Numbered from the stretch's first letter, positions 42,742 through 54,304 are shown. The stretch: 64,000 nt of DNA from Gambelia wislizenii (GCA_030847615.1 JAUMIR010000001.1:443540687-443604686); one strand, 5' to 3'. Made by a program: numbers and translations. The notes: generated from the sequence alone by a model not told the origin.

Positions 42742-42772
42742 TATTTATTTGTTTGTTTGTTTGTTTGTTTAT
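42742..42772. repeat. (GTTT)n microsatellite
   Basis: Tetranucleotide run, often found at L2 3' ends here, but no L2 coding is recognised next to it. Confidence 0.85.
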
Positions 42773-42775
42773 TTG

Positions 42776-44378
42776 CCTCCCACTCTTCTCCTATCATGAT
42801 GGATATGCATTCCCTCTAGTAGCAGAGGCAGGGCTCTTCTGTAGATCATCAGATGGAGAGTTTGAGCAGGGAGGTGATACTGTCTTCATGTCTTGCTTGT
42901 GGATGACCACTATATGAAGAGAATGCCAGACTAGAAAGATCATTGAGCAGGGCTCTTCCTATGTTGTTAGTATACTTAGAGCTGCTAATGTCATAGATTT
43001 TTAAAAACAACAACAGTAATTGTAAAATACAATATAAACAATTAATTTAGAATAGGAATACAAATGGGGTGATACATCAACACAGTGGGTGCTGCATTAT
43101 AGTACAATCATGCAGCACAAAAATCTAACAAATAAACACTAAAAGAGAAGAACAGCCCACAACAATCTGCAGTAAAATAAGTTCTGGTCATCCTCCAAAA
43201 TGATCATTTGGAAAATGGCCAAAGTAAAAGCAATTTAAATTACTTGAAATGCCACACAGATAAGTATATTTGGGACTGTGACTCATAATAACAGAATAGT
43301 CTCAAATACTTTGTGGAACTCAGTCTTCAGCTGATGCCTCCTGCTTAGCTTGGAGGGAGATAGTTAGACATGCCTTTGACAAAACAGAAATATATCTTTG
43401 CATGTAATCAGGTTCAAGATATTGTATATTACTTATTGTTCTGTCCTTTGTGCACCAATGAGAAAATTTCTGTCATAGGCTCTCCTCTGTTACACAGATA
43501 AAATTCTGCAGGATACAATGGTACAATTACTGACAGATAATCAGCCCTATATTACCTCTATGGTAACTGTAACCAGCAGGAAATTACGTATTTATTTTAC
43601 TCATGGTTCCAATAACTCCTCATCATAAATTTTAAAAGATTGTTGATCTATCTGCTGCATGGACACATTATTATAGTTCAAAAACAAATTACATTTTATC
43701 TTATTCTATCTTACTATGGGTTATTGCTTGTTCTATTATACAATAAATTGAAATAGTCTTTGGTTAACTGCAACAAAGTTAATTTAATACAAGCCTAAGT
43801 GCAGCAAGGTAGAAGGGAGGTAGCAGATCATCCACCACTCCCTAAGTCCTGTCAGATCCAACCAGTCAGGGCAGAAAGTGGGGAGGTGTATTTTATGCAA
43901 CACTTGTAGTGCAAGTTTTTGTTCTTGCTATTTTAAATCCCCCCCCTCCCACTGCTTTCATCAGAGATGAAATGTGTTACATCAGTGCTGATCAGTTGAA
44001 AACAGAAGATTCCAATTCTGGGGTCTCCCTGATGATGAAAGGGACTACCACTTCTCCACTGCAGGACCTACATACTGCTTGCAGAAGGTTTGCAGACAAT
44101 AGAATCATATTTTCGAAGTACTATAGCACTGTAGCAAGATTATCTGTGAAAGATTTGCACAGTCCTCTGGCTGACGGAATCTTTTCTCATTGGCAGGCAG
44201 GTGTTTTGGTGTAGTCCTAACCATTCCCAGCCAGTAAATCTGGTAGTTATATTTGTGTCACTGGTTACCCAATAACATTATGCTATTTGAACATAAATAT
44301 ATGCACAGTCCACATATCTCTCCTATTTATTTTTTATTTATGTTACATGAACTGCTTCTTTTAAAAAATGAAACATAC
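42776..44378. other. Mostly unassigned
   Basis: 42900-42972 resembles the old CR1-type tail at 3216-3395 (gagcagggctcttcctatgt). Nothing else was recognised. Confidence 0.4.
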
Positions 44379-44649
44379 TACAGGTTGAGTATCTGTTATT
44401 TGGAAATCCAAAACACTCCAAAATCCAAAATTGTCCATGTGGGTGGCTGAGATAGTGACACTTTTTCTTCTGATGGTTGAATGTACACAAACTTTGTTTC
44501 GTGCACAAAATTATTTAAAATGTAACTAGCTGGACCTGGCGTACCATATGCCATTAAAAAACTCCCCCCCAAATGCCCAGGATACCTCATGACAACCCTT
44601 TTAGGTAGGCTGGTGGGTTTAACTCACCCACCCACCACTTGTTCTGCCC

Positions 44650-44800
44650 CCTGCCACCCCCACCGCTCGTTCTGCCCCCCCACCGCTCATTCTGCCCCCT
44701 GCCGCCCCCCACAGCTCGTTCTGCCCCCCCTGCTCATTCTGCCCCGCCCTGCTCATTCTGCCCCGCCCCCCACTCATTCTGCCCCTTCCACCCTGTCATG
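44650..44800. repeat. C-rich minisatellite inside the Helitron
   Basis: Tandem variants of 'cgctcattctgcccc'. The same motif makes up 35890-36180 in the second Helitron, so it is part of the Helitron lineage rather than local slippage. Confidence 0.85.
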
Positions 44801-45101
44801 GCCAAGGTGATAAGGCCGTTCATTTAATTTTGAAAACGTGTAGTGGAGATACCCCAGAGAAGATACCCCAATAGGGCTGATACAGAGGCAGAGACACCAC
44901 ATTTGGATTTTTTCACTTTGTATGTAACATTTATTCATAGGATCATACACATAACATTTAGTACCAAGAGAGCTCTCTCATTCCAACCATGCACTCACAC
45001 ATATACTCACATACACACCAAGTGGCTCTTCACTGAAGATTGTTGATCAGGCAGACTTCATGAAGAGTCCTGTTGCCGCAGAACAAGAACACGCCTATTG
45101 G

Positions 45102-45353
45102 TTAGAAAGTCTCGTCTTTTTTAAGACTTTTCATCGCATCAAACAGCGTCACCCTTTTGCGTCTGTCCACAAAATCTTCAAGCAGCTCTTTCTGGTCTTT
45201 TGCTGATGTTTCAGAAGCACTCCAAGTCTTATCAGTTTGTATCCAAACATTTTGGTAGCTTATTACTTGCTGTCCATATTGTATGAAGTATCTGTTCCTT
45301 CCTAGATAAACAGGCAGCAGCATCCTGCATATCCTAGGATACGTCAATGCCAC
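45102..45353 (-). pseudogene. Unrecognised 83-aa coding segment within Helitron
   Basis: Open frame starting MALTYPRICRM and ending at a stop after 'LFDAMKSLKKDETF'. Its composition is protein-like: mixed, charged and not repetitive ('DQKELLEDFVDRRKRVTLFD'). The frame continues upstream past one stop to about 45420. Downstream on the same strand, about 160 bp after the stop, is AATAAA (plus-strand TTTATT at 44931-44936), as in a gene's last exon and 3' UTR. Two sibling Helitrons lack it. Most likely a captured host or element exon; family not recognised. Confidence 0.4.
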
Positions 45354-45867
45354 CTCAGCAGTTTAAGACTTCTCGCTTTGCTGTCCGGGTAACTCCCATA
45401 TCATGCATTGTGGTTCTCCATCTTTTTGTTGTTGTTGTTGTTAAGTTTCTTAGCCAGTCTGTTAGTGCCACTAACACAGAAAACTCATTCACTCTTCACA
45501 ACCCCACCCCCTGCACTCCAGAACACATGCACATACCACATCCACCCCCATGTTACTTACTCAACAGCTCCAACTGCCATGTTTGAGATCTACATGGCCC
45601 TGCCCCCAGTGTCCTGATTAGCTGCCCAACAGACCTGTGATTGGTTGATCAGTTCCCTAAGCAGCCAATCAGCACACTGGTAATAGCAACATACCCAAAA
45701 GAATTATATAGAGAGAGATGTATAAAATTACCTTCAAGCTATGTGTATATGAAACATAAATGCATTCATGTTTAGATTTGGATCCAATCTCCAAGAAATC
45801 TCATTGTGTACATGCAAATATTCCAAAATCCAAAACATTTCTGGTTCCAAGGGATACTCAACATGTA

Positions 45868-46832
45868 TATTAAATCATTAAAGATTTTTAGTCAATGAAC
45901 CTCAAGACCAATGTCAGTTTCAGATTCTAGAATAGAATAGCATTAATTGGTGCCTTTTAAAAAACTTTTTCCAGACTTTGAGAACCAGATCTTAATGGCA
46001 AAATGAACATAAAGGGAGGAAGATGCACATAGCTGTAATACAACTGAATGTTTGAAAAATGAATCCTCACACCCATGATTGGAATGGAAGAAATGCTTCC
46101 ATTCACAAATGCCATTCAGCTATTAATGAAATGCAGTGTTTTGAGAGATAACAGATAGGATAGAAGTGGAAGACATCTGGGCAATTCTGTCTTTTGGTTT
46201 GTTCCCTGAAAAATTAGCTATTATGATAGCTTGGCCCATAGCCCAAATGAGCTGCAGTACTTGGATTAAAATTGATTGTGGCTGAAATAAAAACAGAGGA
46301 GATGTAGGTGCCAGAAAGAACTGCATGCACAGCCATCACTTTGACTGATGTTTTTCCTAGAGCAAATTGCATTAACAAGACATGCCAGGCTTTAACTGAA
46401 CAGCATTGCCACAAACTGCCTTCCTGACCATGCCAGGTTCTGTGACACTGCTATTAACTTTATCAGTTGCACAATCAGACAAATGCTTGTTTGGAAAATG
46501 TTTACTGCTTAGTCCAAAGTCCATTGCAAAGAGAAAAATGCATTAATACCTAATTTGGGAATGTTCTTCATGCTCAAAAACAGCTATTTTGGAAGCTGTG
46601 TGTGTGGCTCCTCCTCTTTAGCTGATGCACTGGCCATGCCCATTCTAGAAAATGAGGCTGTCAAAATAACACATACTATATGTCATATCATGTCTGGATT
46701 CCTGCAATGGGATCAGTTAGTTCAGAATGTTGACATGAGACCGTTGATTGGAGGAGACTAACTATGGAGCACTCTTGTGGCAAAACCTTCGCAAGTTTTC
46801 AACCCAAGATCAGGCAGGATGAGGTGCCTTGT
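45868..46832. other. No feature recognised
   Basis: Unassigned sequence; no coding with family resemblance. Confidence 0.45.
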
Positions 46833-46835
46833 GTG

Positions 46836-47020
46836 TGTGTCGGCCTTCAAGTTGCCTTTTGACTTATGGTGACCCCATGAATTTTATAGGGTTTTCTTAG
46901 GCAAGGAATACTGAGAGGTGGTTCTGCCAGTTCCTGCCTCTGAAACATAGCTACAGCACCTGGGATTCGTTGGTCATCTCCCATCTAAGTACTAATGAGG
47001 GCTGACCCTGCTTAGCTTCC
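46836..47020 (-). mobile_element. 5S rRNA-derived SINE
   Basis: The minus strand from 47020 reads 'ggaagctaagcagggtcag', 'ttagtacttagatgggaga' and 'gaatcccaggtgc', matching the 3' half of vertebrate 5S rRNA, including the internal promoter region. The rest (46836-46955) is a SINE body and tail (tgacttatggtgaccccatg). It is 5' truncated and so not a functional 5S gene. 5S-derived SINEs of this kind are known in squamates. Confidence 0.8.
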
Positions 47021-47084
47021 TTAGCAACACACACACACATCTCTCTCTCTGGCTTCTCTTCGCAAACGAAGATTCAGGAAGGAC

Positions 47085-48640
47085 TCATCCCGCGCTTTCT
47101 GCAAGTGCGCTGATGACTAAAAAGGCCAATCCAAGATAGACAAGTCCGGTTGCAGAAAGCACAGCAGAAGGTTTCCTTGGGTGATGTTTCCGGGTTGTGA
47201 TTTTTTCTGCACTGTCATTTCTCTTCAAGACTTGTTTGGCGTGAGTTCTCAAATAAGGCTGCAGCATTGTGGATAGTGTGTCTCCATGCCTCCCGATGTG
47301 AGGCCAGGGCGGACCATTGTTGGTGATCAATTTCGCCGAGCATGAGGTGTTGTTTCAAGGAGTCCTTGTATCGCTTTTTTGGAGTGCCCCTCTTACGCTG
47401 ACCCGTGGCGAGTTCACCGTAGAATACTATTTTGGGGAGGCAATGGTCCTCCATCCTAGAAACATGCCCTGCCCAGCACAGCTGTGTTCTCAATATCATG
47501 GCCTCAATGCTGGTGATCCCTGCTTGCTCAAGGACAGCAACATTCGTCACATAGTCAGTCCAGTGTATATTTAGGATTGTGCATAAACAGCGCTGATGGA
47601 AACGTTCGAAAAGTCGTAAGTGGTGGTGATAGGTGACCCATGTTTCAGACCCATAAAGGAGAATAGACAGTACAATGGCTCTATACACACTGATTTTTGT
47701 GTTTCGCCTCAGCTGTTTATTACTCCAGACTCTTTTGTAAAGTTTTCCAAATGCACTATATGCCTTTGCTAATCTGTGATCGATCTCTTTGTCAATCTTG
47801 GCATCTGAGGAGATGATGCTTCCCAGGTAGGTGAACTGCTGAACGGACTTAAGCACAGAGTTGCCGACAGCAATGTGGGGATGGTGGTGTTCATCCTGTG
47901 GTGCAGGCTGGTAAAGAACTTCCGTTTTCTTCAGGTTGACTTCCAGCCCAAACAGCTCTGCAGCTGTTGCGAAGCAGGATGTTAGGCGCTGCAGAGCTGC
48001 TTCTGTGTGGGCAACAAGGGCAGCAGCATCAGCGAAGAGCAGCTCACGGACTAGATAGTTTAGAGTCTTAGTGCGAGCGCTCAGACGGCTTAAGTTAAAC
48101 AAGCTACCATCAGTACGGTAACGTATATAGATGCCGTCATCTTCTTTGAGCTCTGCCGTTGCCCTTTGGAGTATCATGCTGAAGAAGTTTGTAAATAAAG
48201 TTTGCGCAAGAACACAACCTTGCTTCACTCCAATAGTTATTAGAAAGGGCTCTGAAAGAGCATTGCCCCATCTGACTTAACCATGCTGGCCCTCGTGTAG
48301 CAAGATCTTTCCTAGTCTTTCCAGGATCTGCAACAGACCTTTCCTACTCACGGTGTCGAAGGCTTTGGTGAGGTCAACAAATGTTACATAGAGACCCTTG
48401 TTCTGCTCTCTACATTTCTCTTGCAGTTGTCTAAGGGCAAATACCATATCTGTAGTACTCCTATTGGCTCTGAAGCCACATTGGCTTTCAGGAAGAAGTT
48501 CTTCAGCAATGGCAGGAACTAATCTGTTCAGAAGTATCCTTGCAAGGATTTTTCCAGCAATAGAGAGCAGTGTTATGCCTCGATAGTTTGAGCAATCGGA
48601 TTTTGCTCCGTTTGTCTTGTACAGGGTGATGATGACTGCA
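47085..48640 (-). pseudogene. LINE reverse transcriptase and C-terminal finger
   Basis: RT starts near 48640 with 'GITLLSIAGKILARI'-type sequence, then 'FRANRSTTDMVFALRQLQ' and 'LYVTFVDLTKAFDTVSRKG' (catalytic block A). A stop near 48283 precedes an open frame from 48228 starting MKQGCVLAQTLF. The usual (F/Y)ADD block reads 'LLFADAAALV' (ADAA), so the second catalytic Asp is lost. Later blocks are 'NLKKTEVLY', 'FTYLGSIIS' and 'LLYGSETWV'. After 47215 a frame change leads to C-x2-C...H-x3-C at about 47100-47160. Confidence 0.8.
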
Positions 48641-49535
48641 TCTCAGAGATCTGATGGCAGTCCCCCTTTTCCCAGCAATTCACAAGGAGTTCATGGAATT
48701 TATTGTGGAGTACATGACCTCCGTGTTTCCAAACTTCAGGTGGGATTCCATCAATCCCAGCTGCCTTGCCGTTTTTCAACTGCTGTGTGGCCTTAAGGGT
48801 CTCTTCCAAAGTGGGAGCTATGTCCAATTCATTTTTCATCAGTTTTTGTATCATATGTTGGATAGCTGAGCCTTGGACTACTCGGTTGGCACTGAAGAGA
48901 CTTTGAAAGTGTTCAGCCCAACGATTCAGGATGGAGGCTTTAGCAGTAATTAATGTTTGAGCATCTGTACTGTATAAGGAGCTTTGGACCTGATAAGTAG
49001 GTCCAAATACTGCTTTAAGAGCTTCATAAAATCCTCTAGAATCCCCCAGATCTGCACAGCATTGTGTCTTTTCTGCTATATTGATCCACCACTTGTTCTG
49101 CATGTCTCAGAGTTTTTGTTGAAGTTTACTACATGTGAGACGGAAAGCTGCTTTTCTTACATGGCAAGTTGGCTGGGCAAGGTATGCCTGGTGAGCAGTT
49201 CTCTTCTTTGCCAACAGCTCCTGGATCTCTTGGTTGTTTTCATCAAACCAGTCTTGATTTTTCTTGTGGGAGAACCTGAGGGATTCTTCTGCAGACTGGA
49301 GGATACTGTTTTTGATATGTTGCCAAAGCACTGTAGGAGAAGGATCTATAGGATGGTCTTCAAGTTTTGTTTGCAGGTTTGCCTGGAAGTTGTCTCTCAT
49401 GGTAGCTTGTTGAAGATTGTTGACTTGGAGTCTCTTCTTTAAGATGCCACCCCTCTTAGGTTTGAACTTAAGATGAAGATTTAGTTCACATCTGACGAGG
49501 CGATGTTCTGTCTGGCATTCTTCACTGGGCATCAC
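48573..49535 (-). pseudogene. LINE EN-RT linker and RT N-terminus
   Basis: 49107-49535 reads 'RLVRCELNLHLKFKPKRGG' and 'EESLRFSHKKNQDWFDENN', the linker after the endonuclease. After a stop between 49103 and 49107, the next frame reads 'DSRGFYEALKAVFGPTYQ', 'QLKNGKAAGIDGIPPEVWK' (RT block 1) and 'LHNKFHELL', then loses frame near 48640 inside the segment before block 2. Confidence 0.8.
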
Positions 49536-50170
49536 TCGAGTATGCGGACATCACGAATGTTTCTCTGGTGGACTAGAACATAGTCAATGAGGTGCCAATG
49601 TTTGGATCGGGGATGCATCCAGGTTGTCTTCAAGCTGTCTTTCTGCTGATAGATAGTGTTTGTAATAGTCAGCTGTTGTTCTGCACAGAACTCTAGCAGG
49701 AGGTGTCCGTTATCATTGCAATTTCCAACACCATGCTTGCCTAAGACACCTTTCCAGGCTTCGGAGTTCTTTCCTACTCTGGCATTGAAGTCACCAAGGA
49801 TAATAATTTTATCTTCTACAGGGACTTTTTGTATGAGGTGGCATAGGTCTGTGTAGAATTTCTCTTTCTCTACAGGGTCGGCTTGCATAGTTGGGGCATA
49901 TATACTAAAAACAACATGTGGGAGGCGTAAGGAAATAATGCAATCAGAGTGTCCTGTTGGCAAAGTTTCGAGTTTGGAGGCAATGGAGTTTTTAATCATG
50001 AAGCCTACTCCTGAGAGATGTTTTTCGGTTTGGGGTTTGCCAGACCAGTAAAGTGTGTAGCCGGCGCCGTGTTCTTTAAGGCTGCCTTCCTCATGGAAGC
50101 GAACTTCACTAAGAGCAGCGATGTCAATATTAAGTCGTGATAGTTCATGGGCTATTAGAGCAGAATGACA
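49532..50170 (-). pseudogene. LINE apurinic-like endonuclease
   Basis: Open from 49999 with 'VVFSIYAPTMQADPVEKEKF', 'IILGDFNARVG' (catalytic D and N) and 'KHWHLIDYVLVHQR' (D/H block). Upstream, across frame breaks to about 50170, are 'HELSRLNIDIAALSEVRF' (catalytic Glu) and 'GAGYTLYWSGKPQTE'. All the main EN motifs are present although the frame is interrupted. It nicks target DNA for target-primed reverse transcription. Confidence 0.85.
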
Positions 50171-50750
50171 CTCAGGCCATCCACTATCTTCAGAGTCTCA
50201 CATGGTTCTGATGTTTCAGCATGCAAGTGTCAGTTTATTTACACTTTTGGAGGCCGGTGTGTCCCTTTGTTTCTTTGCCTTGGTTTGACCGCATCAGAAG
50301 ATGCCTGTTGGCCACGGCTAGCCAACCAGGTAGATGGGGATGAACTTTCATTAGGCCACCTTTTCTAGGCCCCTCTCCATATGGAGCAAGCAGTGCTCTC
50401 CTTAAAAAAGGCTGCTTGGCCGTTCAGGATGCTGCCGAACAAGACTGTCATCTCCCGGGTCAGCCTCGAGCGACCAAAGTCCTGAACCGCCTGCATGCAG
50501 GGTTGGGGCTGCAGCTTCCAGTGCATCTTTACACCTGCCGTTTCGTCCCTTGCCTATCACTACAGGGCTTTTTTGTAATTGGATTTGTCCTTCGAGCCTG
50601 TGCAATGAATTTTTCTGGTGGAGCGCAGCGTGCACAGAACTGGCCTCACCCTTTAAACCAAAGGTTCATCTGCTGGCCTTGCAAGCATGGATGGTAGCAG
50701 TGAGGTCCTCGGGCCGTAGGTTTGATTAGAGTTTCCTTCTCTTAGATGGT

Positions 50751-51620
50751 TGACCTTACAGGGTTGGACAAGCACCATCTGCCCGGGTTTGGGATTAGAG
50801 TTTTCCTTCTCCTAGGACGGTTGCCACAAGGCTAGAGAGCCCATCCTGCCCTTTGGTGCTCTTTGTCAAACCCTTCAGTTTTGACCTGTCTGGCATGGGA
50901 GACCCTACCAGTGGCTATTGTGCCACCACCAGCATAGCTCAAAACATCATTAGGGTACGCAAGCCTCTCTCCCATGACAAGGGGGTGTCAATGGAGAGGG
51001 AATATATATGGGAATTGGAAAAGCTACCAAGCTGCCTCCTCCCATAACAGCTTCTTTATTAAGACCACCTAAAGAGATGTATCCCAGGTTTCCTTGGGGA
51101 GGTTTCTGATGTGGAGACAGGTGGTCATTTACAAGGGAGCCATGGAACAAAATGAAAGCAAAACTTTGGTTCATAATCAGGCCTTTCTTTGATGGCTGAA
51201 AAATTTCACTGCTTGCATATCTCACAACATTTCACAGATTAAAACTGGGACATGTGTGGCTGAGCTACATCAGAGTGTGATCAATATGGCAAAAGTTATT
51301 AATGAGGAAGGACCCACAAGCTAGGAGAGGCTGAAGCAGTTTGCTTTTGCCTTAACTTACTGGAAAGGACAAGATTCCAACCCCTACTCTACTCTCCCCC
51401 AGCTGAGTTGAGTGCCAGACTACTATTGCACTCTTGACTCAGTTTGCAACAACTGAAGTAAGCTAAGGGGGGAAGGGGAAAGTTGTGGGGCAGGGAAGAA
51501 AAAGAAACTAGGGGCTTTTCTATGCAAAGGGGGGGAATGGACTGCTCCACAGTAATAGCAAGTAATAGCAAACAGCAGTAATAGCAAACAGCAGCTACAA
51601 CCTGTCTTAATGGTTTTACA
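50751..51620. other. LINE 5' flank, otherwise unassigned
   Basis: 50751-50980 may still belong to the 5' UTR of the LINE ('gggagaccctaccagtgg'); the boundary was not found. 51000-51620 is unassigned, with a local repeat 'agtaatagcaa' at 51551-51590. Confidence 0.4.
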
Positions 51621-51624
51621 GCCC

Positions 51625-52140
51625 CCATAAACTTTGCATGCCAGTAGCCGAGATGGCAGCAGTGGGTGAATTACTCACATTTTTAAATCTGCCACCACTG
51701 AACTTTAAAAAAAAAACTATTTCTATGGTGCACACAAGCGATATTCCACAATTCCAAAGAGAGAGAGAGAGCACAAATCCCCGTTTTATCGCCTTAGTGA
51801 TCACTCACTAAGTGATCCTGTTGGAAAATCCAACATGGCGGCAGTGGGTGCTTGCCCTGTAACCAAGGCCACCCCCTCCATTCATCCAGCCATTCAGGTT
51901 TGCGCTTTGTCTTGTATGGGGAAGCAATTCATGTTGACTCACTTGTCTTAACGAGCAAAAATGTGCATATCACAAGAGCTTTTTTAAAAAAATGTAAAAA
52001 GCCACGAATGCTTTTCTCACATCGGTTTTCCTCTTTTTGGCCCCCCTCCTTCAAATATGATGAGACAATGTGGGATCCCATTAAGACAGCTCATATCCCA
52101 GGCAAATTCTGTGAGGAGTATTTTCACCGAATAGACAACC
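51625..52140. mobile_element. DNA element of the 'GTTGTCTATA' family, copy 2 (right part)
   Basis: Colinear with 56600-57133: 'gatggcagcagtgggtgaat', 'aaaatccaacatggcggca', 'agagagagagagcacaa', 'aaaaagccacgaatgctttt', 'atgtgggatcccattaagac' and 'gtgaggagtattttcacc'. The right end reads ...ATAGACAACC. The left end could not be located. Noncoding. Confidence 0.65.
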
Positions 52141-52142
52141 CC

Positions 52143-52938
52143 TTGGAGAGTTTAAAAGCAGATGAATATGTGGGATAACAGAGGATTAATTAGGACTGTC
52201 CCCGCAAAATCAGGGCAATTGGAGGGTATGTGCTTGAAGTCAGAAAAGACAGTTATGCTGACACGGCTATGAAGCAACAAACTAGCAGGAAATGAAGACA
52301 AAAGTTCTAACTTCCTGTGGCTAGTCACTCCTGGAGACTATAATCTCCTCTGTACCTTGTTAAGGCCAAGAGTTACGTCACACACACCCCTTTAGTAATG
52401 GAAAACTATTTTGTATGTTTTTTGTCAAGACTGGGAAACAGAAAACAAGATATCCACAGGAAGTTGCTTCACAAACACAGTTTCTGCCACGGCTCATCTC
52501 ACACCTTTTAGGGACATCATGCCATTGACAATTATCAGTGATTTATTATTTTCCCAGACAAGATTATTATCTTGTATGTGAATATGCACTCCTATAACTT
52601 ACAAACATTCTAGCATATTTGTTACCACGAGGTTTTTTAAAAGGTCATCTGAGAATTTATGAGAAATTATTACCATATAAAAGACCTTGGCAATAAATGC
52701 CTGCTAGGAATTGTATATATTCCTGAAATACCTCCTGGGATTTTAGATGAAGTGCTGCATATCCTGCCCACAATGGATGTTGTTCATAATCCTAACAAAA
52801 CTGAACTCTGAAAGGCTCATGAAGATATAGAACAAAGGCTACACCAAATACCAAATAATTAGAACAGACTGCAAAAACATGTGGAATAAATTGGGGATGA
52901 ACTCAGAAAGGTGCTTCATATTCCCAGAGAATGGGCAT
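52143..52938. other. No feature recognised
   Basis: Unassigned sequence. Confidence 0.45.
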
Positions 52939-52940
52939 TA

Positions 52941-53164
52941 TAGGTCGCCTTCCCCATATCCACAGATTCAGTATCCACAGTTTCACTTATCCACATCCAA
53001 AAAATATGATCTCTCTAGGCATTTCTAGATCCTCCAATGCAATTCTATGGTCAACTTCAGCTGTTTGTCTCATTGAAAATAATAGGGTTCCCTATTATCA
53101 ATGTTTTCAGGTATCCATGGGGGTTCTTGGAATGTATCCCCCGCAGATACAGGGGTTGACCTGT
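52941..53164. mobile_element. Tigger-like MITE, diverged (3)
   Basis: Between TA flanks, ends 'aggtcgccttccccatatcc' and '...acaggggttgacct'. The interior repeats 'cagtatccacag' and 'ggtatccatgggggttc'. Old copy. Confidence 0.65.
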
Positions 53165-53372
53165 AATTATATATGGAACTGCTTTACTGTATATGCATTA
53201 CCATTTACTAATATGTAATTATATTGACTATTGAGGTTGCTATCCCATGCCCATTTACTTGGAAATTAAGTACCACTGAACTCCATGGAGCCTAACTGTT
53301 GAGTAGACATGTAGGACTAAATTCCTATGCCATTCAATGGGAGTAAGCCCAATTGAACACAGTGGCCCTTAT

Positions 53373-53661
53373 GTATCTTGAGTAAACATGAGTGTACTGC
53401 TCAGTAGGAAACACTAAGGACAAAACCCAACCATCAGCAAGATGCAAACAAGCATCTTCTTTTTAGGACAACACCACCTCAGACTGATTTTTAACATCAG
53501 ATGCATCCTGCATGCATTTGCATTAATCTTTTTCATCAGTCTTCAGGGTATGTCCATGAATTATTAATTCAAAATTTGACTGATCTTCACCTCAATATAC
53601 TATAACATTGTCATTTCCTGAATTCTCTCCTAAATCTTTCCCAATCTTCTCCCTGCGAAAT

Positions 53662-53709
<48 letters not shown>

Positions 53710-54012
53710 TGCAAATTTTCCCCCCAACAGTGTATAGGCTTTTGTACAGGAAGCAAAGGCATGAGAGCCTAATGGAGCAATGGAGTATCTTGAGTAAACA
53801 TGCATAAATTGTACTGCTCAGCAGGAGAGCATCAGGACAAAAAACAGGCCATCAGCAAGATACAAACAAGCATCAAGCTCTCGACATTCTTTTGAGAACA
53901 ACACCAGTTCAGACTGATTTTTAACATCAGATGCATCCTGCATGCATTTGCATTAATCTTTTTCATCAGTCTTCAGGGTATGTCTATGAATTATTAATTC
54001 AAAATTTGACTG
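53373..54012. repeat. Local direct duplication (~420-bp offset)
   Basis: 53373-53582 recurs at 53785-54012, both starting 'gtatcttgagtaaacatg' and ending 'tcaaaatttgactg'. The right ~93 bp (53490-53582 against 53919-54012) differ by about one base, while the left parts carry many differences and indels. Confidence 0.85.
53661..53704. repeat. (CA)n(GA)n microsatellite
   Basis: Compound dinucleotide run lying between the two duplicated units. Confidence 0.95.
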
Positions 54013-54304
54013 CCATTAAAATATCTATCCCTGCCTTCTCTTAAATCCAACAGCCTTCTTCACATTGCAAGATAGTAAGGCTGGCCCTCTGCAGCACAGG
54101 TTAGAGTTTTGTGCTAAAGGAACATTTTTGGATTTATGGTCTGATCCTCTTAAATATTTGCTCTGGCATTATCCACCTATGATATTGATATACAGTACTG
54201 TATTTCCAGTTATAGCATCATGGGGTATTCCTCAGTGATGTGCTGGAACAGCAAGCCTTCTAAACAGGTTTCTGGTCTTTTAAAAAAGAGATTGATTTAT
54301 AGGG

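Larger units (their letters stand above)
44526..45718 (-). mobile_element. Helitron with minisatellite and exon-like cargo (1.19 kb)
   Basis: Minus-strand element: 5' TCTCTCTCTATATAAT (plus 45718 leftwards), 3' hairpin and ...GTCCAGCTAG (plus 44526-44529). It sits between A and T with no duplication. The outer parts match 35780-36390: 'tgggggagttttttaatgg' in reverse, the 'ctcattctgcccc' minisatellite at 44650-44800, and the shared 5' 160 bp. Between about 44810 and 45470 is extra sequence absent from the other two copies. Confidence 0.8.
44381..45865. mobile_element. Tigger-like element split by a Helitron
   Basis: Left half 44381-44525 begins CAGGTTGAGTATC after TA (44379-44380). Right half 45719-45865 ends GATACTCAACATG before TA (45866-45867). 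The halves join at 'aaaatgtaa | tgtataaaattacc', which restores a normal interior. The inserted block begins and ends as a Helitron. Confidence 0.85.
47025..50750 (-). mobile_element. Nearly full-length LINE (EN + RT + C-terminal zinc finger)
   Basis: Minus-strand non-LTR retrotransposon, about 3.7 kb: a 5' region with a 69-bp tandem repeat (units from 50724 and 50793), APE-type endonuclease, linker, RT and a C-terminal C2HC finger. The very short 3' UTR has a hairpin (ttcgt ttg cgaag on the minus strand) and ends in (AG)n/(GT)n simple repeats at 47031-47051. Frameshifts and stops make it inactive. Two truncated siblings lie at 16519 and 34110. The clade was not determined: an RTE/Vingi/I-type affinity is possible, and it is not CR1, L1 or L2. 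Confidence 0.85.

Noticed and set aside
46956..47020. A 5S rRNA gene
   Set aside because: Only the 3' half of the 5S sequence is present, with several changes, and it continues into a SINE body.
48984..49442. 152-codon plus-strand open frame
   Set aside because: Antisense shadow of the LINE linker and RT N-terminus.
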